Shown here in pieces: positions 25,108 to 35,904 of a stretch of 64,000 nucleotides of DNA. The notes below the pieces were generated by a model. That model did no database searches. It had not been told where the DNA came from and saw nothing but the letters and a program-made list of their open reading frames with translations. The position numbers and the translations under genes were made by a program. The stretch comes from Choanephora cucurbitarum. Its lineage: Eukaryota > Mucoromycota > Mucoromycetes > Mucorales > Choanephoraceae. The DNA is taken from positions 1-64,000 of the forward strand of contig JAIWNI010000104.1 in the NCBI GenBank assembly GCA_025331435.1. Reading direction: 5' to 3'. The number at the start of each line of letters is the position of its first letter. Within the stretch, counting starts at the first letter, position 1.

Positions 25108-25298
25108 TCTTCGGGTGGTGGTAAAAGCATGATTCTACGACCATCCCGTTTAACAACAAAAAAAAACAACGAAAACAAAACCCCATATATCCCTCTTCTA
25201 CAATCTTAAAAACCCAAAAACAATTTTTGTGACTCGAGTTTTCTCGTCACCCAATAAAGAGATCCTTCTCCATAAAAAAAAAAAAGAGTCTGTTAGGC

Positions 25299-25981
25299 AG
25301 CGTTTTCTTTTTTTTTCTTCTTCTTCTTCTTCTTTTTTCGCTTTCTTTGCATGAAAATAAAGCATTAAAAAAAAGCGTCCCAAGGTTTCTCTTGCAGTTA
25401 CACAAACTACCTTATTCGTGCAGAAATTTTATTTTATTTCTTTCTTCTTCAGAACCAGCAAAGAAAGCAGTAAAAACAGCCATTTGATGATGCGACGCGT
25501 TACATCTTGCTTTTACTCTTTCGAGCGTCTTGTTATGTTCTGTGTGGTTAGCTTTCACTTTTCAACTTTTCTCTCTCACTCGCTCTCTCTTTTTTTTTTG
25601 CAATTGTTTTTAACATGGATGCAAATATGAAATCTACACACAGGGACCTTTGACTTATACATACTTGCTATAGCCAACTAAAGCCTAGCCAAAAGAAGCA
25701 AATAGAAGCAAAAAGAAGCAAAAGAACAGTAGAAACACGATAGAGGAGCGTCTTGTTTCTGTTTTGCAAACCTGAACCAACAACTACCCAGGTTATATCC
25801 ATGGTTGAGACAATGCTCGTATCCTGAGCAAATGCAGATGCAGAGTAGGCACCAGTTGAGAGTAAAAGCGCTAGTTGAACAAGTGTCTCGCTGCAGAATA
25901 GGCTTTAGCTACTGTTGACTTCGAAGGTAAGATAGATAAAAGAGTACAGAGCAAGCTGACACATCGAACGTCGAAGGTTGA
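25299..25981. other. Spacer between LINE-1 and the Tc1/LINE-2 nest
   Basis: Contains TTC-rich simple sequence (25306-25340) and several GAAGCAAA-like short repeats near 25690-25730. No gene was recognised. Confidence 0.6.
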
Positions 25982-26156
25982 GTATTGGATATTGGATATT
26001 GGATACTGGATACTGGATACTGGATACTGGATACTGGATACTGGATACTGGATACTGGATACTGGATACTGGATACTGGATACTGGATACTGGATACTGG
26101 ATACTGGATACTGGATATTGGATATTGGATGTTGGATATTGGATATTGGATATTGG
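25982..26156. repeat. 7-bp minisatellite (GGATACT)n, about 25 units
   Basis: Tandem TGGATAC heptamers, with GGATATT variants at both edges and near-identical units in the middle. Because 7 is not a multiple of 3, every frame cycles through the same 7-codon phrase, so three plus-strand frames and two minus-strand frames remain open. These frames are artefacts of the repeat. The pattern of variants at the edges and pure units inside suggests recent central expansion. Confidence 0.95.
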
Positions 26157-26422
26157 GTATCGATTAGGCATATTGAATGGATAGGTCGAGCACGGGTCAC
26201 ACACAAACTATATGACACAAGATAGATTACGAGAGGTAGTCAAAGAAGTAAAGTAAGAGACCGAAATAAAGAAGAAATATACGCAAGTGAATTGCACTGG
26301 ATTGTACTGGATTGCATGAGACTACAATGAATTGAACTCGGAATAGTGTGTGTAGAACCTGCATTATTATGGCCATGACCATAGTTGTTGGAGACATGTT
26401 TGTTATTTCACACAAACTACAT

Positions 26423-26468
26423 TTGAGAACTATTGAGAATCATTGAGAACTATTGAGAACTATTGAGG
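26423..26468. repeat. Short tandem repeat, GAGAACTATT-type
   Basis: About four degenerate units of TTGAGAACTA and TTGAGAATCA just outside the Tc1 element's left end. Confidence 0.75.
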
Positions 26469-26496
26469 CTCGCGTGTTAATACATTTCCCCCCCCC

Positions 26497-26507
26497 TCCC
26501 CCGAATT
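26497..26507. repeat. LINE-2 target-site duplication, left copy (right copy 35746-35757)
   Basis: TCCCCCGAATT here and TCCCCCCGAATT at 35746-35757: identical apart from one C in a homopolymer. The left copy directly abuts the T-run that is the LINE-2 poly(A) tail on the minus strand. Confidence 0.85.
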
Positions 26508-29500
26508 TTTTTTCTAGGGTCACAAAGGCTCATGTTTATTAAGTGTTTGCATGGCAAGTCGCAACTATATTTTAGGGTTTTTGTAATTTTAATTTGTTTT
26601 TAGGGTGTTTTGTGTTTTGGTTAATTATACATATGAAGGAGTAAATAAATAAAAAAAAACTTATTAGAAGAAAGAAATTTGAGATGGCTAAGTGAGGTCA
26701 TCGATTGGAAGTGGAGGAAGCGGCCGATGTGAGATGCCCTTGGCAACAAACGACTTCTGGTTAGCAGTGTGGAAAGAAGCATGAACAGTGTTAGAAACAA
26801 GTTCAGGCGAGAAAGGGCAAGCGTCAAAGATGAGATTCCAATATGCGCGCCAGATACTCTGTAAAGTGAATTCAATAACCAAAGAAGCAAAATGTGAGGG
26901 AGTAAGAGAATTGGAGGAAAGAGGTGGGAATTGAAGTTGGAATATGGCTTGCTTCAACGAAGAGTTATCAATATTTAAGTTGACAGAGCCAAAAAAGAAG
27001 GTATGCCACATCTTTTGCCATACTTGGATCTTAAGAGGGCAAGTAAAGACAAAATGGTCAAAGTCTTCGGCTGGATAGTGACATAGGGGACAAGCTGGAG
27101 AAGGATATTTGGTGTGGAGCCATGCATACATGATTTTCCGACAAGGGATCTTTCCATAAGGTCTACGAAACCAGACGGTGCGAGAGTGATGGGATAGAGG
27201 AATCTGCCAAGAGGATTTCCAAGTGGTTGCTGTCAAGGAGGGAAGAGAGGATGGCACAGCGGCTGTGGGTAGGCACATGCTTCGATACAGCGATCGGGTG
27301 AGAAGAGAAACAGAAGAGGGCAGGTCCTGAAGGAGGCAAGAGAGGAACGAATTCAAGTCAAGGAAACGATGGTCAGAGACAGGAGTAAAAGGGTGTGAAC
27401 CCAAGCCAGCATATTGAGGAGGGATGAAGGCGCGAACAAAGAAATCCATGAACTTGACCACGTTTGTACTTACCAACTTATGCAAGCGCTTACACAATGT
27501 AGGATACATGATCAATCTAGCGCGAGAGCGAATAGGTTGAAGGCAGTAGGTCCGGCCAGGATTGTGCTCATAGAGAAATGAAGTAGAAAGGGAGCAAAGC
27601 GGTTTAGAAACATGCGCTAGAGTTTCTGGCGTGATAACCGAAGACAAGGGCAAGGTGAGGCATGTGGTAGCAGTGGTGACAACCGACTCAAAGAGGTGTG
27701 GTAGTGCACCCAAAGCTCTGAACAACAAGGAGAAGCTGCTATTGATTTCTTTAAGATGTTGTGGACGTAGGGCCGGAAACAAAAAGGGTAAGCGGTAGTT
27801 CGGAGGAACTGAGGTAAAATGGTGAAAGTAATATACATTCGAGACAGCATAACGGATGAGCGTGCATTGGATTCAGGATCCAGAGAGAAGGATGAAGACT
27901 CTATATGAATCCGAAAATCAGCGAGAAGGGGAACTAACCAACGAAGCTACAAAGCACCCTGTTGTTGTTATGCGTTTGGTAGGCCCAAAACCTCCTTGGA
28001 TCGTAGTAAGCACATGATAAAGTAGCTAAGCGATGGAAAGATGCGGTGTGAAACAAAGGCTGACACGATGGACTGAAAGTTATCAAAGAAAGACAAAGGA
28101 ACAGTTACAACACGGAGAACATGCCAAAGCTTTGACAAAATTAGCGAGTTCAACTCGGTGACTAGACCACGAACTGACAATTGACGACCTCGATGAATAT
28201 CGCAAGACGTACTAATTTTCTCAAGCAGAGAAGAGAGAAAGAAGTCTCGCTGATGAGGGGAGGTAAAAAGAGGATAGCCCAGATAGGTGATGGGTCCAAC
28301 AGAAGAAGAATCATGCCATTGAGTAATGTGGCTTTCCGCTAAGGGAGAAGCCCATTTGGAGATAAAGCGGCCACGACTACCAGATAAAGAGAGAGCCTGA
28401 GTTTTGTGGTAGTATACCTGCGCATTGGAAGCTTTAGAGTACGTAGACAACAACGAGAGAGGATGTTGAAGTTCGAAATCATTGTTAAAGAAGCAGGCGA
28501 TATCATCAGCGTAAGCTAACAACTTAGTCGGACCTAATCCCAGAGGTAAAGACGTGTTCAGAGGAGAAGGCAAAGGGATCTTATGCAAAGGTTGAGCTGA
28601 GAGGATAGACCGCACGAGAGGTTCGAAGGCCTGATTGAACAAAACTGGTAAGATTGGATCACCCTGCCGTAAGCCGCGCCTCTGTAAAACAGGAGGTGAG
28701 TGGAATCCGTTGACGTTGACTGACAGTTGTGTAGAAAAAAAGAAGTGATGTAAGGCTGTTGACGATTGCATAAGGATAGCCGAAACGTTCAAGTACCAGT
28801 TGTAGGTATTGGGGATGCACCCGGTCGTAAGCCTTCTCCTGATCTAATAGGAGAGTAATGGCAGAGGAGTTGGCGAGGCGAGCATGGTCCATTAGCAATT
28901 TCATCAAAAGGCCGTTGTCAGCGATAAATCGGCCTCGACCAAATCTAGACTGGTAGGGATTGATCAAGTTATCCGTGACCAGGAGAAATCTCGCATTTAA
29001 AATGCGGCTAAATACCTTCGCATTGGTGTTGATCAAGGAAATTGGACGCCAATTCTTCAAATCTGACAAGTCACCTTTTTTAGGCAAAAGACAAACAGGA
29101 GTAGACAGCCAAGAGTGGGGAATATTACATATAGTAAGGCGTCATTAAACATTTGTAAAGCAATTTCACGACAGGACGGATGAGTCACAATGAGCTTGAC
29201 AATCGCATTGGTCAAACCATCCAATCCAGGGCTACTCTGGGAGGGACAACGGGAGAAGGCTTCAATAAGTTCATCAAAAGTAACCCTTTCAAGTAGTAAC
29301 TTAGACTCTGAGGCCGATATACAAGCCATTGAAGGAATTGAATCCAAAAGAGATTGTACAGCTTCAAAATCGATGTGTTCGGGAGAGTAAAGCTTGTCAT
29401 AGAAGAGAAAAGCTGAGTCCAGCATTTCCTCCTTAGTATGACAAACACGGTTCAAAGATGGATGTTGTAGTGGTGAATTGGTGGACTTAGAAAGCCTTGA

Positions 29501-29747
29501 AGAAGTAGTATGCTTAGAGTATCCTGCAGAAAGCTCACCTTTCTCACGCCATCGGATGCCCGCTTTTAAGGCCAGAGCTTCGACATGGTATTGCTGTAAC
29601 GAAGACAACTGTTCCTGGACGACTTGCAATTGAGGAGAGAGCTCCGATTGCAAAGATGGATTCCGAAGCATATTCGATTCAATTTTAGAGCGCTTTCGTT
29701 GAAGGAGAGCCTCGACACGAGAAAGGGTAAAAGCTTGACGACGAGAG

Positions 29748-29752
29748 TACGC
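29748..29752. repeat. 5-bp TSD of the solo LTR (mate 30006-30010)
   Basis: TACGC flanks the LTR exactly on both sides; five bases is the usual duplication of LTR-retrotransposon integrases. Confidence 0.9.
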
Positions 29753-30005
29753 TGTTATGTAACGTGTATATTTTTTGATAGATGATGTATAATAAAGACT
29801 ATTGAGTACTTTTTGAGACTGTTAGTAGCTTTATTAAAACTTCAGAGAGAGAGAAGGATTTATAATACACGTCTAATTGCTACAGGGATAATAGTTGAGG
29901 ATTCCTAATTAGGAGATTCGTAATACATTGGGTGAACACGTCTTGTGGAGGTTAAAGGGATATTTAAATATTAGATAATCAAGAGATTAGGACCGTTCTA
30001 TAACA
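29753..30005 (-). mobile_element. Solo LTR inside LINE-2 ORF2
   Basis: 253 bp starting TGTTAT and ending ATAACA, so the tips form the TG...CA inverted pair of LTRs. Read on the minus strand there is a TATA-like TATTATAAAT about 175 bp in, and an AATAAA downstream, in promoter-then-polyadenylation order. Removing it and one TACGC restores the LINE-2 reading frame across the junction. No internal retrotransposon remains, so it arose by LTR-LTR recombination. Confidence 0.88.
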
Positions 30006-30993
30006 TACGCTCTTGCGGTCTTTGCAGTGACTTGCTTTAGTTGCTCTGATTTTAGAGAAGCAAGAAGATATGAGGGAAAACTATTCGCTATCTCCGACAA
30101 GTGAACAAACAGTTTATCCTGAAACGTAGCATCCCTAGCCAAACGAGGGTGAGCCTTCCAAAATCCACTGCCCAAGGAGGTGGCTGAAGAAGAATGAGAG
30201 GAGAGAGAATGGAAACGAAGGTGAAGAGAAAGCAATCTATGTTCAGTCCACTCGATTGGCAGAAAGTCAACCTGACTGCGATAGTATTGGATAATGGAAT
30301 GCATATCTTTGGTAGCAAAACAGTAATCGATACAAGAGGTTTCTGTATGATTTTGGAAGGTGGGTAAAGCAAGCTGACCAGTGGGAGTAATGGCGTCAAT
30401 GAAAAATCGATCTATATACTCAAGCCATGTCTGAGGTGCCCGTCGAGGCATGCTAGGAAAATGATTGGCATATGAATAGTTGAAATCACCCAAAATTATC
30501 TGGCGTAAAGGTATGGTAGGAAAGAATGTTTCTCTGACATCAGAAGAAAGAAAGATTGACCGTTCACCACTACTGGCAGGGAAGTAAACCACAGTGAGAG
30601 TGAAAGGATCAAATAGATGAAAGCGATGAGAAACGGAAATATCGATGAGACGTTCACATCGGCTAATATAAGAATTAGGAAACTTAATGTTTGGCTGAAA
30701 ACAAATCAAGCCGCAGTAAGCAGACCAGATACTTTTATGAGCCTGAAATTGATTGTGAAGTGTTTGTTGCAAGAGAATATTGTCGGTATGCGTTTCTTGA
30801 AGAGCTAAAATATGAAAGGAGTGTGTGCGCAGATGGCGAATAAAGAATAAACGGACGCTCAGGTTGGCTGTCTTGACAATGCTTCGACAGTTAAGAGTTC
30901 GCATTTTTAAATGAAGAGGAGGGCGAGAAGATGAGTTAGATAGAGGAATATTAGAAAGGATTGGAGAAGACAAGTTTTCAAAACTCATTATAA

Positions 30994-31727
30994 TTATAGA
31001 GAGGAGGGTTGGTCACCTAGAAGCGAGTCGGTGCCAGACTCAAATGCCGCATGATCAGGTAACTGAGTGACTGAAAGGGAATCAGCCATGTCGATATCTG
31101 AATTAGATGGTTAAATGGGAGAAGACTTAGAAAGGAAGTGAATTCTGTTAAGTACTTGAGGTTTTTAAGGCAATGCTTACTGTTGGTGCGACTATGCCCC
31201 GATAGCCCACAATGATTGCAAACTGCCTGAGTGGAAGGTAAAGACAGTTGAGAAGACATGTGGTGCTGAATCTCAGGGGAGAATTGTCGTTCAAAAGGAC
31301 GCTGAGATTGACGAGAAGTGGCTAGCTGAAGTAGCGCGTTGCTCATAGATACAACTGAAGGTAGTGACCATACGACAATAGACGTCTCTGGTTCAGGAAC
31401 AACAGGCAAGGAAGGGTTTGGCTCAGGCAAAGAAGAGGTAGAGATCGAAGATGGTTCTGTAGAAGCAGGATTGGGTGCGGCAACAACAGTGGTGGGTGTC
31501 TTACGTTTCTTTCCTGCACCAGTAATCATGCGAGGACAAACTCGTAAAATGTGACCTGCTTCATTACAATGAAAACAAGTAGTGGCTTTTCGTCTTAATG
31601 AACAGTCAGCTAAAGCATGCTCTGAGCTATGACAATAGCGACAGAAGGGTGGCATGGAAGCCTAGGCAGCTTTGACTTGAAGTCTATCAAACTGCTCATG
31701 CAAACTGATTTTAGTAGCATTCTCATA
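30994..31727 (-). pseudogene. LINE-2 ORF1, C-terminal half (zinc knuckles)
   Basis: This is the second part of the gag, cut from its N-terminal half by the DDE transposon. A TAG stands where the conserved Trp before SMPPFCRYCH is expected (VKAA/ASMPPF). Knuckles: CRYCHSSEHALADC, CFHCNEAGHILRVC and CNHCGLSGHSRTNSKHC. A frameshift near 31130 is needed to reach the acidic tail that ends in the TAA at 30996-30994. Six bases downstream the ORF2 ATG begins. Confidence 0.82.
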
Positions 31728-34700
31728 GAGTGCCTTTAGACTATAACCGTCCCATTTGGCAGTAAAAATTTTCTTTAAAGTTCAAAGCTTTTCATCTCAG
31801 GAAGGACTCGTCCTAACAACAATCTGAGAACGTAGAAATGTTTAGAATTTGATTTTCTATAATTCTACGTTTTTACTTTTTGAATTTTGATATAAAAAAG
31901 TTGACTTGAAAGAATCTTATTTTGTGCCAAAGTTCCCCTTTACCAAAAATAGTCGCTGAGCCCAATGTAAGCCAATCATATCATATATAGTGCTACACCT
32001 GTTTCTATATTGGGTTTTAAATTTGATACTGCGTTTAAATTCGCTACTTAAGTCTATATGTCTTGCTTGCGCTTACAGTGGTCTTTTGCTGTAATTGCAT
32101 TAGACCTAATAAGCATTCAAAACAATTTAAAACACATTTTGATAAAGTAAGCTAATATCAAAAAGCTTTTGAAACCCTCTGAGAGCATAGTATAGATTCA
32201 ACCCAGCATTTGATAGCCAAAAATTTTAATTTCAGGATCAGCTTGCTTCATTCCTTTAAATTGTTTCCAAAACAAGTCAAATGTCCACACCAATAGCTGA
32301 CATGGTATATTAATTAGAGCATTTGTATTTTCTAAGTAATGACTAGACCCAACCTGAGCTTTTTCAAATCAGTTCTATATTTAAGTTGAATTCAGCCTGT
32401 GCCTTCTTTTCTTTCTTCTGAATCTCACAAACATGCCTCGTCTTACAAAAAAACAAATGCAACTAAAAAAAAATCGCAGCTGAACGTCAAGAAAGACAAA
32501 ATGCCGACAAAGAACATTGTAAAATTGTAAGGCCTCACTGATTTTTATATTTTGACATTCGATTTTAAAGTACCTTTTATGGCTCCAAGAAGTTATTAAC
32601 GAAGCTTTGGAAGACAATTACGACTATAGCTTCGAAGCTGAAGTAAACTATTCCCTTGCCCGAGTTTGCATACAATGAAGACTTTGTACTTGATTTAATG
32701 GAAGCTCAAGATGAGAATCCTGTTATTCAGGGAGAAGACTTTGATTTTCTGGACAATGAAGATGTTCGGGATTGGATCGAGTTCGACGGTATTTGCGCTA
32801 TTGAAGAAAGTCAACTGGATGTTGCTTCTGCTCTCAAGTGGGATAGCAGTAACCTCAGCTTGACTCGCAAGAGAAAGTATGCAAGATCAGCCACTTTGAC
32901 CAAGCGAGCCATCAGAAAAAGAAAGCAAAAAAATCGTGAAATGGCTCAAAATTGTAAAAAAGTGACAGATTACTTTCAGCCTTGCAAGAAACATACAGTT
33001 GAGGGTAGTGAAGTTGAAGAGGAAAGTGAGAAAAGCGAAGAAGAACAAGATGACAAATTAGGCATGATTAGAGCAGCAGTTGAAAAGATCAGCTTAAAAG
33101 TTGTACCTGTGCTCAATGCCAAAAGTGACATTGCCAAGACTGAATCCTATATGATTCTTAGACTCATGGCAGTATAGCACTACTTCAATGGCATTCTGAG
33201 CGGAAAAGGTCTGGTCAAGGCAAGCAATGACGCTGCCGTAGAAGTATGGCACACGCCCTCAAAATACCACAGGCCGAAAGCAATCAGAAAATGGGCAAGC
33301 TTCTTTCTTCAGCATGGAGAACTCTCAATGCACAGCCAAGGTAGTCATGTCAAGAGGTTGTCTGTTCTATCAGATGAAGACATCAAGAACAAAGTTATGG
33401 ACTACTTTCGCTCAAAAAAGCCAAATCAAAGAACACTTTGTGACTTAGTAAACCATACTAGAAGAGTGATCATTCCGGAAGTTTTAGCTGTTGGTCCAGT
33501 AACTGACAAGGTAACCGCTCTTAGCGAAGCAACTATGAGCAAGTATCTCAAGGAATAGGGCTTTGAAAGAAAAGCAATGGCAAAGACTATGTCTACTTTG
33601 ATGGCCATGAACGTGATGATGTCAAGTTGTACAAGCTTGACTGGGCAAGAAAGATGATGATGTGGAAGGGAGAATGGAGGTATACCCTCGTGATAATGAA
33701 AAAGAAGCTGTTGAACCAGTTCTGGAAGAAGGTGAGAAAAAATAGTGCTAGTCACTCATGACGAAAGCACCTTTTGTGCAAATGATGCCAGAAAAGAACG
33801 ATGGGTCGAACAAGGTGAATCAAGCATCGCACCAAAAGGACAAGGCAAATCGATCATGGTGTCCGAGTTCATGTGTGCATGCCATGGAACCATGAAAGGG
33901 GTCGTAGAAGGCGAAGAAAAATCCTCTCGTACTTTGTTTTTCCCTGGAGGTGATGAATGGTGGACTTGTGAGGATTTAAACAATCGATTGAAAAATGATG
34001 TTCTACCTCTCTTTGATTTGCTACATCCAAACTGCATTGGGCTTTTTGCTTTTGACCAGAGTCAAAACCATCGTGCGTTTGCTAGTGATGCTCTGGTTGC
34101 AAGTCGCATGACTTCTGGAGAAGTTCAGTGTAATCCTTCTGGTCCTTTTCGCTTCCGTGATGGATACTTTAGGGATCCTACAACTGGTGAACTCAAGACG
34201 CAAGAAATGTATTTCGTGCGAAGAATTGACTTTAGAAAATTTCGATCTGAATTTAATAAGCTCAAAGCTCAAGTGGGACCAAGAAAGGGACACACGTCTG
34301 AAAATGCTTTGAGGTTATACTTGGTGAGAAGATTAGAATTTCCTGAGCCTGTAAGTGATAAGCTAAAGTGATGTTGCTTCTAAATACTGAATTGATACGT
34401 ATATAGGTAGAGCATTTTAAGGGTACATTTCAAATTTTGTTGGAGAGAGGCTTGGTGAAGAAAGATACGAAGCTTCTTAGATGATGTAAAGTACATAGCG
34501 GCGATAGATGTTGTTTGGAGCAGTTGATTTCGCCACAAGAGAACTTCCAAGAACAGAAATCCATGCTCGAAGAAATTTTTGGTAAATGCAGGACACTTGA
34601 TGACTCTTCATCCAAAATATCACTGTGAAACTAACTGGATAGAGCGTCATTGGGGCGAATCTAAAAGAATAGCACGCCTAATGTGTGATTATAAGTTCAG

Positions 34701-35008
34701 GAGTCTAAAAAATAACATAGATTCATTCTTAGACGACAATCAAAAAAGAAATGGTACTCTGACTATTCGCAGATGGTATAACTTGGCATTCAGGTATATT
34801 GAAGCTTATAGCAAACATCATGATGCCATTGAAACAAATGAGATTGTCAAAAAATTTTCAAAAATGTATAAAAGTCATAGACGTTTTAATTAAATAAAAT
34901 GGATCGCTGTTTGTTGTTTGTAATCACCGACTGTTTTAAAGCGGCGATTTTGAGGCCTCAAAAGTTCCTCTTTTAAAAAAATGGGACGGTTATAGTCTAA
35001 AAGCACTC
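31728..35008 (+). mobile_element. DDE transposon with 30-bp inverted repeats, inserted in LINE-2 gag
   Basis: The terminal inverted repeats at 31728-31757 and 34979-35008 match at 29 of 30 positions; both contain ACTATAACCGTCCCATTT. The 3.28-kb element carries one transposase-like gene on the plus strand. The left flank has TA directly outside the repeat (31726-31727); the right flank has CA, so a TA duplication with one transition is possible but not proven. It separates the two halves of the LINE-2 gag. The gene is broken, so this copy is dead unless mobilised in trans; the well-kept repeats would permit that. Confidence 0.88.
32433..34893 (+). pseudogene. DDE-superfamily transposase (IS630/Tc1-related, fungal type), broken
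   Basis: The gene starts MPRLTKKQMQLKK at 32433 with an early frameshift in an A-run, then a probable short intron beginning GTAAGG near 32528. An acidic and then basic N-terminal part runs to 33177 (TAG, CAG-type site) and resumes HYFNGILSGKGLVKASND. A further TAG lies at 33556-33558, and frame shifts occur at about 33560-33760. The catalytic core shows the three acidic blocks THDESTFCANDARK (about 33751), GLFAFDQSQNHRAF (about 34039) and HCETNWIERHWGESKR (about 34621), followed by RRWYNLAFRYIEAY. This arrangement is common in fungal genomes as a DDE endonuclease-like family. A region 34370-34580 is scrambled. The exact Repbase group is not certain. Confidence 0.8.
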
Positions 35009-35036
35009 CAATTGATTGGTTGGTAAGACCTATCAA

Positions 35037-35744
35037 TCAAATGCGATAAGGAACGAGATGGAGAGCTGGAAGCGCTCCAGAAGATTTAATCTCTGGAACC
35101 ACGTAACCATTTCCAGTATATACCCCGGTAGAGTTGGTGATTAAACCACTTTCTACAGCACTACCATATATCTTCAAATTTTGATCCATGTCGGCACGAA
35201 GCTGAGCTAAGCCACCCTGACGGCGACCGTACTGAGGAGGTAGATCTGAAAGAGAGATCCTCAAAATTTCAGATGAGGGTGAGAGAGAAGGAAAAGCTAA
35301 CAAGCTGCCTTGAGTCTTCAGTTGAAAGCTTGTTTGAGTGAACTGCAAAAACATAGGAGGGGAAACGACGATTTCAGCAAACACACGAAAATAATCTCGG
35401 CGAAGATTACTAGAAACGGACCACAGGTGCTCACTGCCATTGCAAACCTCATGGAGTTCCTGAATACAGGTTTTGATGTCACTAACGGTTGTGGTATCAA
35501 CAAGGAGGGAGTTCGAGGCGGTTCCTTTCAAGAAGGGTCTCGCGACATGACTGTAGACATCTCGTACCGCGCCCTCTGGGAGTTGCCCAAGCTCCGCAGA
35601 AGGCTTAGTAGGTGATGGGTCGTGTGCGTTAGATGAAGTACGTCGAATGCCTTCGTTAACAGCATCAACCCAAGACTTTCTATTCGTTTTGTATGTTATC
35701 GGGGTTTTAATGGTCCCCTTGTAAGAATTAGTGGAAGAAGCCAT
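35037..35744 (-). pseudogene. LINE-2 ORF1, N-terminal half
   Basis: An open 235-codon stretch starting at the second base of the LINE. It contains the SWVDAVNEG block, comparable to SWSQIAG in LINE-3 and SYAAAAV in LINE-1, then NSLLVDTTTVSD, matching NSLFIDMTGRN of LINE-3, and an RNA-recognition-like region ending in YTGNGYVVPEI. A TGA after LVPYRI ends the frame just before the DDE transposon insertion; the remaining gag continues at 31727-30994. Confidence 0.82.
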
Positions 35745-35904
35745 GTCCCCCCGAATTGATATCCGGAAGATTTATTTTTTGAAACTCAGTAATAAAGATG
35801 TTAATGTTGATAGCCTCAGGGATGTGCCTAAACGATGCTCAAAGACGCTGCAACTTTTACAAATGACGGTTTGAAATACTAATTTCATTGTTATGATTTT
35901 AAAA

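Larger units (their letters stand above)
19477..25284 (+). mobile_element. LINE-1 copy: L1-like non-LTR retrotransposon, full length
   Basis: About 5.8 kb between perfect 14-bp TSDs, ending in an A-rich tail (25273-25284). It encodes gag-like ORF1 and ORF2 with APE endonuclease and reverse transcriptase. The first bases are CATGG, so the ORF1 start codon lies at nucleotide 2, as in LINE-2 and LINE-3. I call it full length because three diverged copies share the same 5' terminus. ORF1 and ORF2 are separated by 96 bp. Both ORFs have frameshifts or stops. The clade assignment (L1-like) rests on RT motifs such as NWRPISLINTD and DQEKAYDRVHP and the lack of an RNase H domain. Confidence 0.92.
26688..30988 (-). 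pseudogene. LINE-2 ORF2 (APE endonuclease + RT), frameshifted, LTR inserted
   Basis: The ATG at 30988 lies in a TAATG. The EN part (30988-30006) shows NCRSIV, LQETHTD, GDFNYSY, SCIDYCF and EWTEHRLL; the IDY Asp is kept here, unlike LINE-1. A solo LTR splits the gene after codon TARAY; reading continues past it with SRRQAFTLSRVEALLQRK in the normal order. The RT part shows NWRPISLINTNAKVF, DQEKAYDRVHP, RRGLRQGDPILPVLF and AYADDIACF. Frame changes occur near 29090, 28790 and 27970-27780. The C-terminal portion has FFVRAFIPP...GSHPF and a zinc-knuckle-like CPLCHYPAEDFDHFVFTC, ending at 26688. The frameshifts exclude activity. Confidence 0.9.
26508..35745 (-). mobile_element. LINE-2 copy: L1-like retrotransposon, with two internal insertions
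   Basis: Runs from CATGG at the 35745 end (ORF1 ATG at 35744-35742) to an A-tail at 26508-26513 on the minus strand. It is interrupted by a DDE transposon (31728-35008) and a solo LTR (29753-30005). Without these it is about 5.7 kb, the same size as LINE-1 and LINE-3. It inserted into the inverted repeat of a Tc1 element. ORF1 and ORF2 carry several stops and frameshifts. Its sequence is close to LINE-1 in the ORF2 C-terminal region and to the LINE-5 fragment (42912-43716) in the RT region. Confidence 0.9.

Noticed and set aside
25871..26225. Overlapping open frames with SIQYPVS or WILDTGY repeats
   Set aside because: Products of the 7-bp minisatellite; frame openness follows from the unit length, not from coding.
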